From the NCBI GenBank assembly GCA_039962225.1, contig JAMPKV010000002.1, positions 124,001-188,000 on the forward strand: a DNA stretch of 64,000 nucleotides, given 5' to 3'. The DNA is from Microcoleus sp. AS-A8 (GTDB lineage: Bacteria; Cyanobacteriota; Cyanobacteriia; Cyanobacteriales; Coleofasciculaceae). Made by a program: the position numbers and the translations under genes. This document shows positions 45,563 to 54,501 of this stretch, one piece after another. The stretch's first letter is position 1, and each line of letters opens with the position of its first letter. The notes under the pieces were generated by a model. That model made no database searches. It was not told the origin of the DNA and saw only the letters and a program-made list of their open reading frames with translations.

Positions 45563-47734
45563 CTAATCCGGGTCTTGTTCCTGCTGCTGTATTTCATATT
45601 CTTGGATAAATTGCGCGATCGCAGCTTTGCGATCTTCTGTTAACTCACTCGTTTCATCGAGGCGGCTAATTCGGTCAGCGATCGAGGAGGGTTCGAGGTA
45701 GGGTGCGAGCCACTTAGGGTCAAGCCTGTAGCCTGTTTTTTCAATCTCATCCGACCCATACTCGCTAATATCTTTTTGCAGGAACTTCTCCAATAAATTA
45801 ACTAACCCCTCGTCGTTTTCAATAATCTTCTCAACCCATTGCTTGACTTCCTCTTCTCCTGCCCAACTTTGCCAATAGTATAATTTTTCAGGTAACTTTG
45901 GAACTTGCAGTAGAGAGTTTTGCTGTGCAGCATCTCGTAGCCGCTTCAACGCGACTTCTTCAAGTTTTTTAAGGTGTTGTTCACCGATTAGCCATTCCTC
46001 TTCTGGGATAGATTCATCGGCTTCATACTTACCTTGTTCCTGACCCAAGGTTACTACTTCGCGAACAATTATCGATAAGGCGTTACCGTTTGACATCGCC
46101 TCTTTCAACATTTCAAACCGTGCTTGTTCGTCCAGCCTACGCAATAGCTGTGAGATGATGCGCCCAATTCTAATGTCATTACTAAAATCAAACATTCCCT
46201 GCGGTTCATCTTCGGGACGCAAAAGATGATCGCCCACATCAAACAAGCCTTGCACAATTGAGGGAATATTATTCCCAGGAATCTCTTGTTCAGTATAATC
46301 CTCAAGCCGTTCAAGAGATACCCGAGCTTGGGTCGTGCCATCTTTGCGTTTTTGATTGGCAAGTTCTATAAGATTTTCCCCAAATGCCTTTGCATCGTTT
46401 GTCAAAGCAAGGAGAGCTTTCGCCTCAGTATCAGAGAATTCATCTTCTGTTAACGTCAGACGAAAATAGTTGGGAAATATATCTAAGCTACAAACACGCA
46501 GGTGCTTGCGCCATCTTGACTCGTTTTTTTCATCGCAGTAAGTATCGTGATAAACGGCTTCTAACTTAGGAAAGAGGCGTAATAGTAGACGCTTTATCGG
46601 TTCTTTATCCTCATTTTGTAGCTGAGAAATCCACGAATTGTGAAAAGCTTTGAGTTCGTCCACTGTAGGAAATAGAAACCCTTTCGCCTTCGCCGGGCCG
46701 GCAAAAAACTTTTGATTTTTGCGGATTAGATCATATACCATTGGGCGAAAAACTCGCAGTGACTCAATAGCAATAAAATCCACTGGATTCACTTCCCCTT
46801 TCACGGCAGGGTAGGTGACGGTTAAGATGTTGGCCAGGCGAACAATGTCGCGGGGGTTGGTAATAAAATGGTCTAGCCCTTGAAAGTAAACGTTACCCCA
46901 GTGGCTTTGATCGAACAGCGGCTTCGGGGTGTCAGCAAGTACGGCACTGAGTTTTTCAAAAAGCAGCCTACGCAATGAAGATTTATCGGGAAGAGGTACC
47001 TCAAAAGAAGCCTGAACAATCTGATCGAGGTAGGTTTCTCCGGGTATACCTTGGGCATCTGCCAGATTTTTGACGACAATTTCCTTATCTAAAGCCAGAA
47101 AATAGACGACGTTAGTAAAATTTGGAATTGCTGTGATCAGGTGAAACAATGCCCTGATATCCTCAGCAGGGAGTCGGTCAATATCGTCAATCGTTACCAC
47201 GATTCGCGTGGAGTGATTTTCCAGCGTATCTTCGAGTTCTTCTTTTAAGGTGGAAGTCTCCTTTTGTTGATCGTCAAATAATCTTACAACTGCCTTACCC
47301 GCTTGAGCGTAAGGAAGAGGAATTTCCGTAGCCGCTTTAACAAAATTGGCGACCCTAGCTCTGAAGCCTCTGGGCACAAATTTCAATTGGCTCAAACTGC
47401 TTTGTAATTGGTTAACGAAGCGCTTCGTAATGTCTTCGTCTCCAGAAAATAACCAGGGATTAAAAGAGACGATAATGGGTTGCTCGTTCTCTGGCTTTTG
47501 CTTGAGATAGTACCTTAAGAAGTTCAACAGTGTCGATTTACCGGAACCCGAAGCACCGTAAACGGCAATAACGAACCCTTCAGGAAAGTTCATTTTGCAA
47601 ATACTCTCTGCAAGGTGTTGGGCGAAGGGTGCATATCCCAATCGGTCTTGTTTCGGCTCGATTAAGGCTGTGTCTGTCGATAGCTCATTAAAATTCTCAG
47701 ATTCGACCTTTGAATCGTTCTTTGTTTGAGCCAT
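45563..47734 (-). CDS. KAP family P-loop NTPase
   Basis: 723 residues from the ATG at 47734, with AAGGAG upstream (a GTG at 47794 would add 20). Walker A GASGSGKS is at 60-67 and Walker B VVTIDDIDRL is at 178-187. KAP proteins usually have two membrane helices between the Walker motifs. Here only an amphipathic stretch (about 120-150) is present, so it may be soluble or peripheral. The rest, 190-723, is helical and unassigned with a charged tail. KAP NTPases occur in bacterial defence loci, but no effector partner is adjacent, so a defence role is a hypothesis. Confidence 0.88.
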   Translation of the reverse strand: MAQTKNDSKVESENFNELSTDTALIEPKQDRLGYAPFAQHLAESICKMNFPEGFVIAVYGASGSGKSTLLNFLRYYLKQKPENEQPIIVSFNPWLFSGDEDITKRFVNQLQSSLSQLKFVPRGFRARVANFVKAATEIPLPYAQAGKAVVRLFDDQQKETSTLKEELEDTLENHSTRIVVTIDDIDRLPAEDIRALFHLITAIPNFTNVVYFLALDKEIVVKNLADAQGIPGETYLDQIVQASFEVPLPDKSSLRRLLFEKLSAVLADTPKPLFDQSHWGNVYFQGLDHFITNPRDIVRLANILTVTYPAVKGEVNPVDFIAIESLRVFRPMVYDLIRKNQKFFAGPAKAKGFLFPTVDELKAFHNSWISQLQNEDKEPIKRLLLRLFPKLEAVYHDTYCDEKNESRWRKHLRVCSLDIFPNYFRLTLTEDEFSDTEAKALLALTNDAKAFGENLIELANQKRKDGTTQARVSLERLEDYTEQEIPGNNIPSIVQGLFDVGDHLLRPEDEPQGMFDFSNDIRIGRIISQLLRRLDEQARFEMLKEAMSNGNALSIIVREVVTLGQEQGKYEADESIPEEEWLIGEQHLKKLEEVALKRLRDAAQQNSLLQVPKLPEKLYYWQSWAGEEEVKQWVEKIIENDEGLVNLLEKFLQKDISEYGSDEIEKTGYRLDPKWLAPYLEPSSIADRISRLDETSELTEDRKAAIAQFIQEYEIQQQEQDPD

Positions 47735-48515
47735 GTAGTCTATCTCCTTGTTAGTTAAGGTGCCCTTGCCGTTCAACGTTCGTGTAATTAACACCTCGCT
47801 GGCGTGTTGAGTGTGGGGTGTTGAACAAGAAAGGTAGAAGGCAAAGGGTAGAAGGCAGAAGGATTTTCCTTCTGCCGATAGCCCAAGGCTTCTGGCGACG
47901 GATTCGGAGCAAGGGTTACAATCCCCCTGACACTCCCTCCTTCTGCCTTCCTTCTTCTGCCCTCTGCCTTCTTCAATTACGTCCTAATTATGCGATCGCT
48001 CATTCTTTATACCGATGCCCATAAAGTAGCATCAATGAAGCTCTGCTCTTGTCTACTGTTCGATGGACATTAGCGGTGAAGTACTGCCAATGAACTGAGT
48101 ACAGTTCTTAGGCAGCTTCCAGTTTCAACCGCTCTGCCACGTTGGGGACTTCCTACAAGAAGAAGTTCGGGACTAAACCCGATGATAGCGCAGCGTTAGC
48201 GAGGAACGAGCGTCTGGGCTTACAAAGCGTCTGGAGGTTTAGATACTCGACCTCTAACTCCCGTAGCGAGAAATCGCTACCCTGGCAGCAACCCGTCTTC
48301 CACAGGTTGTTATTTCTTTCTCGTACAACACAACTTGGCTTATTTTTTATCGCAGAGCGTAATCGTGCGAACCAGCGGTCATGTTCTTTCTCCGGACTCT
48401 GATGTTTCTGCGGCAAGAGTTGTAACTCTACAACGGACATCAGCCTGTCTGTTCCATACAGCCGGACGGGTCATCAACCACTATAATTGTAGCATATTCA
48501 TACGTAATTGCTACC
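47735..48515. other. Repeat-rich spacer with possible mobile-element remnant
   Basis: Contains inverted AGGCAGA-type arrays (47827-47866 and 47936-47976) and a perfect hairpin at 47854-47876. A segment from about 48100 to 48480 resembles the right-end region of an IS200/IS605-type element, but no transposase frame is intact. Frames here (48142-48440) were not supported. Confidence 0.4.
47827..47976. repeat. Facing STRR arrays in inverted orientation
   Basis: The left array reads AGAAGGCA-type on the plus strand and the right array (47936-47976) reads as its reverse complement, CTTCTGCC-type. Together they could fold into a long stem. An internal perfect hairpin (GGCAGAAGGA/TCCTTCTGCC) is at 47854-47876. 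Confidence 0.6.
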
Positions 48516-48662
48516 ATGCCTCAAATTAGTATTCGTTTACCCGATAGAGAAAAAGAGCATCTATCAAAGTACTGCCAGATTACAGACCGCAATCAAAATG
48601 ATGTGCTGCGAGAACTCATTAGGAAGTTGTCAATCTCAGGGGTGTTGAACCCCCTCGATTGA
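48516..48662 (+). CDS. Small ribbon-helix-helix protein
   Basis: 48 residues, MPQISIRLPDREKEHL through DVLRELIRKL. The fold is of the CopG/Arc type, with a beta strand then two helices. The function is probably DNA binding, as an antitoxin or transposon-linked repressor. No toxin gene is adjacent. An imperfect inverted repeat (TCAATC-TCAGGGG and CCCCCTC-GATTGA) covers its last codons (48629-48662). Confidence 0.55.
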   Translation: MPQISIRLPDREKEHLSKYCQITDRNQNDVLRELIRKLSISGVLNPLD

Positions 48663-48663
48663 C

Positions 48664-48837
48664 CCGCCTGTCATCCCCACTCTTAGCGTAAGGCGGTATT
48701 CGCACTCGCTCAATAATCCGCCTTGCCACTAATGGGGATTTCTCGACGGCTTTTGTTAAGGCCGCTTGTGTAGAAGGAACATCGTTGCCAAACTCAACGC
48801 TTGCAATGTACTTCTCAATCGCATCTCTATCTAACAA
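48664..48837 (-). other. Unassigned open frame, possible gene remnant
   Basis: A frame reads LLDRDAIEKYIASVEFGND and continues for about 60 residues, ending near or inside the ribbon-helix-helix gene on the other strand. The start is a TTG without a visible ribosome site. It may be a fragment of a lost gene. No family is recognised. Confidence 0.3.
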
Positions 48838-48843
48838 CAGCTC

Positions 48844-49560
48844 TCAACCGTTGTCAGTGTCTAGCAACCTAGCGTACTCGCCTTTGATGATTCCATAACA
48901 CGAACAGGAAGCGACTTCTAATTTCTGTCGATTCAGGATGGTAATTTTGCCACGGGTGCAGCGAATCAGTCCTGCCTGTTGAAGGCGGTTAGCCGCCTCC
49001 GTGACACCCGCACGTCGTACACCCAGCATCTCGGAGATAAATTCATGAGTCAGGGGCAACTCGTTTGACCCTACACGGTCAAAGATGAGCAGTAGCCAAC
49101 GAACGAGTCTCTCGTCGAGGTGATGGAGGCGGTTGCAAGCCGCGTTTTGTGAGGCTAGAGCGTACAGCGCTTGCGTGTACCGCAGCAGCAGACTTTGCAG
49201 TACACCACCCTGCTGAAACTCGGTTTTAAGCAAGCTTGCCTCCATCCTCATGCCAGAGTCTGGTATCTGCACTATCGCAGTTGTGGTCGCGATGTTGTCT
49301 CCCAAAGCGGCGGGAATACCCACTATCCCCTCATTACCCACTAAGCCGACTTCGACCTTCGAGCGTTCTTCCGGAGTGGAAATCAAAGAAACTATTGCGC
49401 GATGGGGGAAATACAGATATTCGATTGATTCACCCCTCTTGTGAAGGACTTGCTTGAGAGGGAGCGGGACGCGCTCTAGATGGGGAACAAGACGCTGGTA
49501 CTCTGCATCTGGCAGAGCGGCTAGCAGTCGATTGACTGCCTGGAGGGAGGCTTCGGACAT
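48844..49560 (-). CDS. Crp/Fnr family transcription regulator, copy B
   Basis: 238 residues, closely matching copy A (36497-37213) over both domains. Recognition helix region [21 protein letters not shown]. As in copy A, the cAMP-binding pair is not evident. A palindrome lies about 153 bases upstream, as in copy A. Confidence 0.9.
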   Translation of the reverse strand: MSEASLQAVNRLLAALPDAEYQRLVPHLERVPLPLKQVLHKRGESIEYLYFPHRAIVSLISTPEERSKVEVGLVGNEGIVGIPAALGDNIATTTAIVQIPDSGMRMEASLLKTEFQQGGVLQSLLLRYTQALYALASQNAACNRLHHLDERLVRWLLLIFDRVGSNELPLTHEFISEMLGVRRAGVTEAANRLQQAGLIRCTRGKITILNRQKLEVASCSCYGIIKGEYARLLDTDNG

Positions 49561-49712
49561 CGGGTATTAAGAATTTCCTAGCATTGAGTCGTTGTTATAA
49601 AAAACAATTAACGGCATCAGGAGAAGAATTTAGAGCCTAGTCCCAATGTCAAAAGGTGTTTATTTACCAGCAACTGAAAAACCAGTTCTTATATGATATG
49701 TAATTGACAGCC

Positions 49713-49746
49713 GGGCCGCCTATACCGCAAGCGGTATAGGCGGCCC
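49713..49746. repeat. Palindrome upstream of Crp copy B
   Basis: 16-bp perfect arms (GGGCCGCCTATACCGC) with an AA loop. It matches the palindrome at 37363-37400 except for a changed outer base pair (T-A becomes G-C) and loop. It lies between the Crp remnant and copy B. Confidence 0.9.
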
Positions 49747-49804
49747 AGAGCCAAGAGGTGGGGGTGTGGTGGGTTGCGATCGCATCTCTAGTTGACAAGA
49801 GCGT

Positions 49805-49990
49805 TCAACTGTGTTCAGTGTTTAGCAACCTAACGTAGTCGCCGTTGATGATTTCATAACACTCACACAAGGCGGCTTCCAATTCTTCCCGATTCAGAAT
49901 GGTAACTTTGCCACGGGTGTAGCGAATCAGTCCTGCCTGTTGAAGTGTGTCAGCCGCCTCCGTGACACCCGCACGTCGTACACCCAGCAT
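49805..49990 (-). pseudogene. Truncated Crp-like regulator, copy C
   Basis: The remaining 61 codons cover only the winged helix-turn-helix ([22 protein letters not shown] through EYCYEII-like). The sensor domain is absent. Homology to copies A and B stops at about 49990. The downstream flank GCGATCGCATCTCTAGTTG (49777-49795) is shared with copy A. Confidence 0.85.
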
Positions 49991-50165
49991 ATCTGGTAGC
50001 TTATCTCAGGTGATTTCGTAATTGACGCTACTGGCTAACATGCTATGACTCACGGGTCAAATGGCACTTTCTAGGTACACAGGTGGTCTGACACACAGGG
50101 GCTGGGAATCTTGTGTAGCTTTAATGTAGCGTTGGGCGTGGATGATGAGCAGCAATCACTACGAA

Positions 50166-50438
50166 TTATGGACAGGTAAGCGCTAACTGGTTTCTGAGGT
50201 AACCTAGTTTTGGCTCAGCGCCAGTATTGCATTCTACAAAGACGATATCTGTTTTAGCCATTTGCAGCTTATGGGAGACGGTTTTTCCTGCTGCGCCAAT
50301 CCGCGTCACTCTAACAGCCGCCTCTCCCGGAGACTGTAGGAACAATAACACTCCGATCACCAAGACTAGAGCATTAGCCAGCAGGAACAGCCTGAATGCC
50401 TGTTTGTAATTTAATTTGAACTTTGGCTGAAATCTCAT
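50166..50438 (-). CDS. Small exported or membrane-anchored protein
   Basis: 90 residues from the ATG at 50438. A basic N-terminus (MRFQPKFKLNYK) precedes one membrane helix or signal (about 18-36, LFLLANALVLVIGVLLFL). The small domain after it has VRVTRIGAAGKTVSHKLQMAKT and a pair of cysteines. Longer upstream frames are rejected as they overlap the divergent gene. Function unknown. Confidence 0.55.
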   Translation of the reverse strand: MRFQPKFKLNYKQAFRLFLLANALVLVIGVLLFLQSPGEAAVRVTRIGAAGKTVSHKLQMAKTDIVFVECNTGAEPKLGYLRNQLALTCP

Positions 50439-50474
50439 GTTTTGTACCCGAAAAAGAAACGATCTACAACTGCA

Positions 50475-51278
50475 ATGGCAACGAGTATCATTAAACGCAA
50501 TCATGTAAACGTACAAGGCCAAGGCAATCAAACGCTGATTTTTGCTCACGGTTTCGGTGCTGATCAGACGGTTTGGCGACATATTGTCGCCGCCTTTGAA
50601 TCTGACTATCGCATTGTACTCTTCGACCATGTCGGGGCGGGTAAGTCTGATTTTACCGCCTACAGCCGATCGCGCTACAGCAGCCTCTACGGCTATGCAG
50701 AGGATTTACTGGATCTGTGTGCTGAATTCAAGCTGACGCACGCTATCTTGGTTGGTCACTCCGTCAGCGCCATGGTTGGTTTACTCGCATCTCTAATCGA
50801 ACCAGAGCGCTTTAGCCGCCTAATTTTTATTGGTGCATCGCCCCGTTACCTCAACGATGTAGACTACTACGGTGGCTTTGAGCAGTCTGACCTCGATGCT
50901 TTATATGCAGCGATGTCTGCTAACTACGAGGCTTGGGCTTGTGGCTTCTTCGCACCTCTGATGATGGGCAACCCAGAGCGTCCCAGCCTGGCTCGTGAGT
51001 ATGCCAGTACGATGGCAGCCGTTCGCCCGGATATTGCCCTTGCTCTCGCCCGTGCGATTTTTCAGTCAGACTTCCGTGCCCACTTACCACGCCTAACTGT
51101 ACCGACGCTGATTATACAGTCGAGCGACGACAAGGCTGTACCCCCTGAAGTGGGTCGATATCTAGCTGCCCAGATTCCCCACAGTCAGCTAGTCAACATC
51201 AAAGCACAAGGACACATCCCTCACTTGAGTGCTCCTGATGAGGTAATTCGAGCGATTAAAGCTTATCTGGCTGAGTGA
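50475..51278 (+). CDS. Alpha/beta hydrolase of the RsbQ/KAI2/D14 type
   Basis: 267 residues from the ATG at 50475. The catalytic triad aligns by position with Bacillus RsbQ: S96 in GHSVSAM, D219 in QSSDD and H247 in QGHIPH. The block SPRYLNDVDYYGGF is also shared. RsbQ activates the RsbP phosphatase through its PAS domain, and the plant relatives KAI2 and D14 are karrikin and strigolactone receptors. No rsbP homologue is adjacent, so the partner is unknown. A small-molecule receptor role is inferred from the family. Confidence 0.88.
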   Translation: MATSIIKRNHVNVQGQGNQTLIFAHGFGADQTVWRHIVAAFESDYRIVLFDHVGAGKSDFTAYSRSRYSSLYGYAEDLLDLCAEFKLTHAILVGHSVSAMVGLLASLIEPERFSRLIFIGASPRYLNDVDYYGGFEQSDLDALYAAMSANYEAWACGFFAPLMMGNPERPSLAREYASTMAAVRPDIALALARAIFQSDFRAHLPRLTVPTLIIQSSDDKAVPPEVGRYLAAQIPHSQLVNIKAQGHIPHLSAPDEVIRAIKAYLAE

Positions 51279-51373
51279 AGGATGGTTTGCGATCGCACTT
51301 CGTTAACTCACCCTACAATATCTGCATCTGCGATCGCAATTGAGCACGAAGTCTTACCTGGTCATAGAGGGGT

Positions 51374-51622
51374 TTAGGAATGGGCATTGTCCTGTGCAGC
51401 GATGACAGCGTTGATATAGCTGAAGATGTCATCGAGTTCGCCGATCGCCTCTAGTTCGATCTTTTCGTCTGAGCTAAGGGTATCTAATTTGTTCTTATCA
51501 AGGAGTTCTTGCATCCGTTCACCCAGCTTATCGGTGAATTTGAAGAGAGTGAGGTTGTTGATGCGTTGGATGCAGATCCCTTCAGGCAGAAATTTGGAGG
51601 GTCTAACCGGTGTAGCCGTCAT
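51374..51622 (-). CDS. Small conserved-looking hypothetical protein
   Basis: 82 residues, mainly helical, containing LDTLSSDEKIELEAIGELDDIF. No signal or membrane segment. Not assigned. It may be an antitoxin-like or regulatory protein. Composition looks coding. Confidence 0.6.
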   Translation of the reverse strand: MTATPVRPSKFLPEGICIQRINNLTLFKFTDKLGERMQELLDKNKLDTLSSDEKIELEAIGELDDIFSYINAVIAAQDNAHS

Positions 51623-51837
51623 CAGTCGATCCTCTTAAGTTTTCTTGATTTTATCATTGGCAAATCAAGAGGAGCTTGTAACCCCCCAGCGAATTCACCT
51701 GGGGGGCTATGACGGAATGGCAATTAGTTAAGAGGTGTGGTTACACACCAGTCAGTAGACAAGTGGAATATTCTCTTCGTGGTGAGAAGAGTGAGTTCTG
51801 ATTTGATATGCTGTGAATTGAGTAACTGGCTCAACCG

Positions 51838-52701
51838 TTAGAAAGTATCATTCCCAGAGCTAATACGTGCCAGATGGTTTTCAAGTAAATCTACCCAATC
51901 GTTTGAGCGATTTTGATAATGAATATGGAGTATGCGAATGAGTTCGCATCTCTCCAAGGTAAGGTAAGCTTCTCTCAGCAAGTTGTAGGCTTTCGATGAG
52001 TGTTCTTCTCCATGCCAGTACCATAGGGATCTTCCCGCAGCGAGAGCTGCTATAGCTTCACCATGAGTATCAGGCTTGAAATCTTCTGGTTTTATGACAC
52101 TAAGACTTGTATCAGAATGGAAGCCTTCTGGTCTGCCTTCATCAACCAATAATGAGCTTTTTGCTAAAAACTTCTCAAACTCAGAGCGAAACTGAAGAAT
52201 ATTTCCTATTTGTTTTTGATAGTCTGCGATTTCTTCAGAATCATCACTCTCTGAGATCCATTCTTGGCAACCCGAAATTTGTTCATCACATCTCGAAACA
52301 ATAGCATCCAATAGACTTCCGTATACTGCCATTTCAGCCCCATCATTGTTGTAGTAGGACGCTACACCACGGAACCCCCGTGTTGGTTCATCTAGCAGCA
52401 TTCCCCAATGTTCACCATCACACTCACCAGTTAGGCAAGTAAAAAACTCAGGAACATCTCGATAGTATCGACAATGTAGTAACGCATTATCAATAAACTT
52501 GGCCTCTAATAAATCATCAAATTCTAAAAGAAGCTCAAGTGGTCCAGCTGGGTAAAGCCCAATAACGCTCAATGCCATTGATTTATCATCATTTTCTGTG
52601 CGACTAATCATAAAGTCATGTACACCAAAAAGCGCATCGGGGAATTCAACACCGTACAGCTCTTTTAGTTTTTGCTGATTCTGCTCTTTCGACCAATTCA
52701 T
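51838..52701 (-). CDS. HPF1-like (DUF2228) protein
   Basis: 287 residues. Two blocks resemble human HPF1 (histone PARylation factor 1): LHCRYYRDVPEFFT (about 75-88; HPF1 has a similar FYYDPPEFQT stretch) and GRSLWYWHGEEH through YNLL (about 223-242; HPF1 has a related C-terminal helix and LAYNLL). The catalytic Glu284 of HPF1 falls at a threonine here by eye alignment, so an identical mechanism is not expected. No PARP-type gene is adjacent. It may be part of an ADP-ribosylation or immunity system. The resemblance rests on remembered HPF1 sequence. Confidence 0.65.
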   Translation of the reverse strand: MNWSKEQNQQKLKELYGVEFPDALFGVHDFMISRTENDDKSMALSVIGLYPAGPLELLLEFDDLLEAKFIDNALLHCRYYRDVPEFFTCLTGECDGEHWGMLLDEPTRGFRGVASYYNNDGAEMAVYGSLLDAIVSRCDEQISGCQEWISESDDSEEIADYQKQIGNILQFRSEFEKFLAKSSLLVDEGRPEGFHSDTSLSVIKPEDFKPDTHGEAIAALAAGRSLWYWHGEEHSSKAYNLLREAYLTLERCELIRILHIHYQNRSNDWVDLLENHLARISSGNDTF

Positions 52702-52907
52702 AAGTTTTGAAACTATATTCTTTACAAGTAGTGCCGTCTAACTTAATATTGAGCCGCACAAGTGCTTTTTAATCACATTATGGGCGGTAATGTCCTGCAC
52801 CAGTGCGGTCTAACTCCAGGAATTTAGGGTCAATGGCTGCATTGAAAGCGGGATAATGCCAATAGTGCCTCAGTTATATTGACCTGAGTTTAAGAGACGA
52901 CCTTTCA

Positions 52908-54116
52908 ATGACTGCAACAACTCCCGATTCTGCCAAGCATAAAAAAGCCAAAGCCCTCAAATCCTCCAGCCGCCGCCCAGCCAAAGAACTGTGTAGCGAG
53001 TGCGGACTGTGCGATACATATTACATTCACTATGTCAAGGAAGCTTGTGCCTTCTTAAACCAACAAATTGCCGAACTCGAACAAGAGGCACACGGACGCA
53101 GCCGCAATCTCGATAATCCCGATGATTGGTACTTTGGCGTCAGCCAGAACATGATGGCAGCGCGGAAAACCGAGCCGATTGACGGTGCCCAGTGGACGGG
53201 GATTGTCAGTTCCATTGCCATTGAAATGCTCAATAGTGGCAAAGTTGAAGGTGTCGTCTGCGTGCAAAACACCAAAGAAGACCGCTTTCAACCCATGCCC
53301 ATCATTGCTCGAACTCCCGAAGAAATACTGGCGGCACGGGTGAATAAACCAACCCTTTCGCCCAACCTTTCCGTGTTGGAGCAAATTGAGCAATCGGGTA
53401 TGAAGCGATTGCTGGTGATTGGCGTCGGTTGCCAAATTCAAGCATTACGCGCTGTTGAAAAACAGCTAGGTTTAGAAAAGCTCTACGTTTTAGGAACACC
53501 CTGCGTCGATAACGTCACCCGTGCGGGGTTGCAAAAATTCTTAGATACTACCAGCCGTTCTCCAGAAACAGTGGTGCATTACGAGTTTATGCAAGACTTC
53601 CGGGTTCACTTCAAGCATGAGGATGGCTCTGTTGAAACCGTCCCTTTCTTTGGACTGAAGACAAACCAACTCAAAGATGTGTTCGCCCCCTCCTGCATGA
53701 GCTGTTTTGACTATGTGAACTCCTTAGCCGATTTAGTTGTGGGTTACATGGGTGCACCCTTTGGTTGGCAGTGGATTGTGGTACGCAATGACACAGGGCA
53801 AGAAATGCTGGATTTGGTGCAAAACCAGTTAGAAACGCAGCCTGTGATGTCTAAGGGAGACAGACATAACGCGGTTCAACAAAGTATCCCCGCCTATGAC
53901 AAAGCTGTGACTCTACCGATGTGGGCGGCAAAACTGATGGGTGTCGTGATTGAAAAAATAGGCCCTCAAGGCTTAGAGTATGCTCGCTTCTCGATAGATT
54001 CCCACTTTACTCGCAACTATTTATATGTCAAGCGTCATCATCCAGAGAAGTTAGAGGAGCATGTTCCAGAGTACGCCCAGCGGATTGTTGGACAATATAA
54101 ATTACCAGAATCTTAA
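52908..54116 (+). CDS. bciB: 3,8-divinyl protochlorophyllide 8-vinyl reductase, F-DVR type
   Basis: 402 residues of the Coenzyme F420-reducing hydrogenase beta-like family. CSECGLCDTYYIHYV at about 28-42 and CMSCFDYVN near 264 provide iron-sulfur cluster cysteines, and a flavin is expected from the family. The strong match is to slr1923 of Synechocystis, the ferredoxin-dependent divinyl reductase that reduces the 8-vinyl group in chlorophyll synthesis. Identity with 7-hydroxymethyl chlorophyll a reductase, its plant relative, is less likely in a cyanobacterium. Confidence 0.9.
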   Translation: MTATTPDSAKHKKAKALKSSSRRPAKELCSECGLCDTYYIHYVKEACAFLNQQIAELEQEAHGRSRNLDNPDDWYFGVSQNMMAARKTEPIDGAQWTGIVSSIAIEMLNSGKVEGVVCVQNTKEDRFQPMPIIARTPEEILAARVNKPTLSPNLSVLEQIEQSGMKRLLVIGVGCQIQALRAVEKQLGLEKLYVLGTPCVDNVTRAGLQKFLDTTSRSPETVVHYEFMQDFRVHFKHEDGSVETVPFFGLKTNQLKDVFAPSCMSCFDYVNSLADLVVGYMGAPFGWQWIVVRNDTGQEMLDLVQNQLETQPVMSKGDRHNAVQQSIPAYDKAVTLPMWAAKLMGVVIEKIGPQGLEYARFSIDSHFTRNYLYVKRHHPEKLEEHVPEYAQRIVGQYKLPES

Positions 54117-54501
54117 AAAGTCATTTGTGTAAAGCTTCGGCAAGTTAACGCTTGGTGCTGGGAGTCTACGACTCATAGACCTATCTTAAAAATTGACTTT
54201 CAAGATAGGTCTGTTCGTCTATTGATGAGTAAACTTCTATTTTTTAGGGAGCGAAACCGTAAACGTGTTTCTGTGAGAATAGTTTTGGATTCCATCGGAG
54301 TATTTTTACAGTATTCACCTCCATCAATTTTTTGTGTGTTTATCGCTACTAACTTCGTTCATGTTGTCAAATGTAAAAAAAAGATAAAACTACGCTATTG
54401 CCTATACATATTGGATTTACATTCCTTAACATTCAGGGAATCGCTTATGATCTGTCAGAGACTAAGTTGAGCCTAACTGCGATTGCGATCGAGGAATCAC
54501 A
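54117..54501. other. Spacer with hairpin
   Basis: No gene supported in 385 bases. A hairpin (54177-54212) follows the bciB stop. A frame at 54222-54470 was not supported. Confidence 0.5.
54177..54212 (+). terminator. Hairpin after bciB
   Basis: 11-bp perfect arms (AGACCTATCTT/AAGATAGGTCT) with a 14-nt loop. No T run follows, so termination activity is uncertain. Confidence 0.55.

Noticed and set aside
48142-48440. Overlapping open frames on both strands (86 and 95 aa)
   Set aside because: Mutually overlapping, with no ribosome site or recognisable domain. More likely relic non-coding sequence.
54222-54470. 82-aa open frame after bciB
   Set aside because: Unusual residue composition and no family match. 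It lies in an AT-rich spacer.
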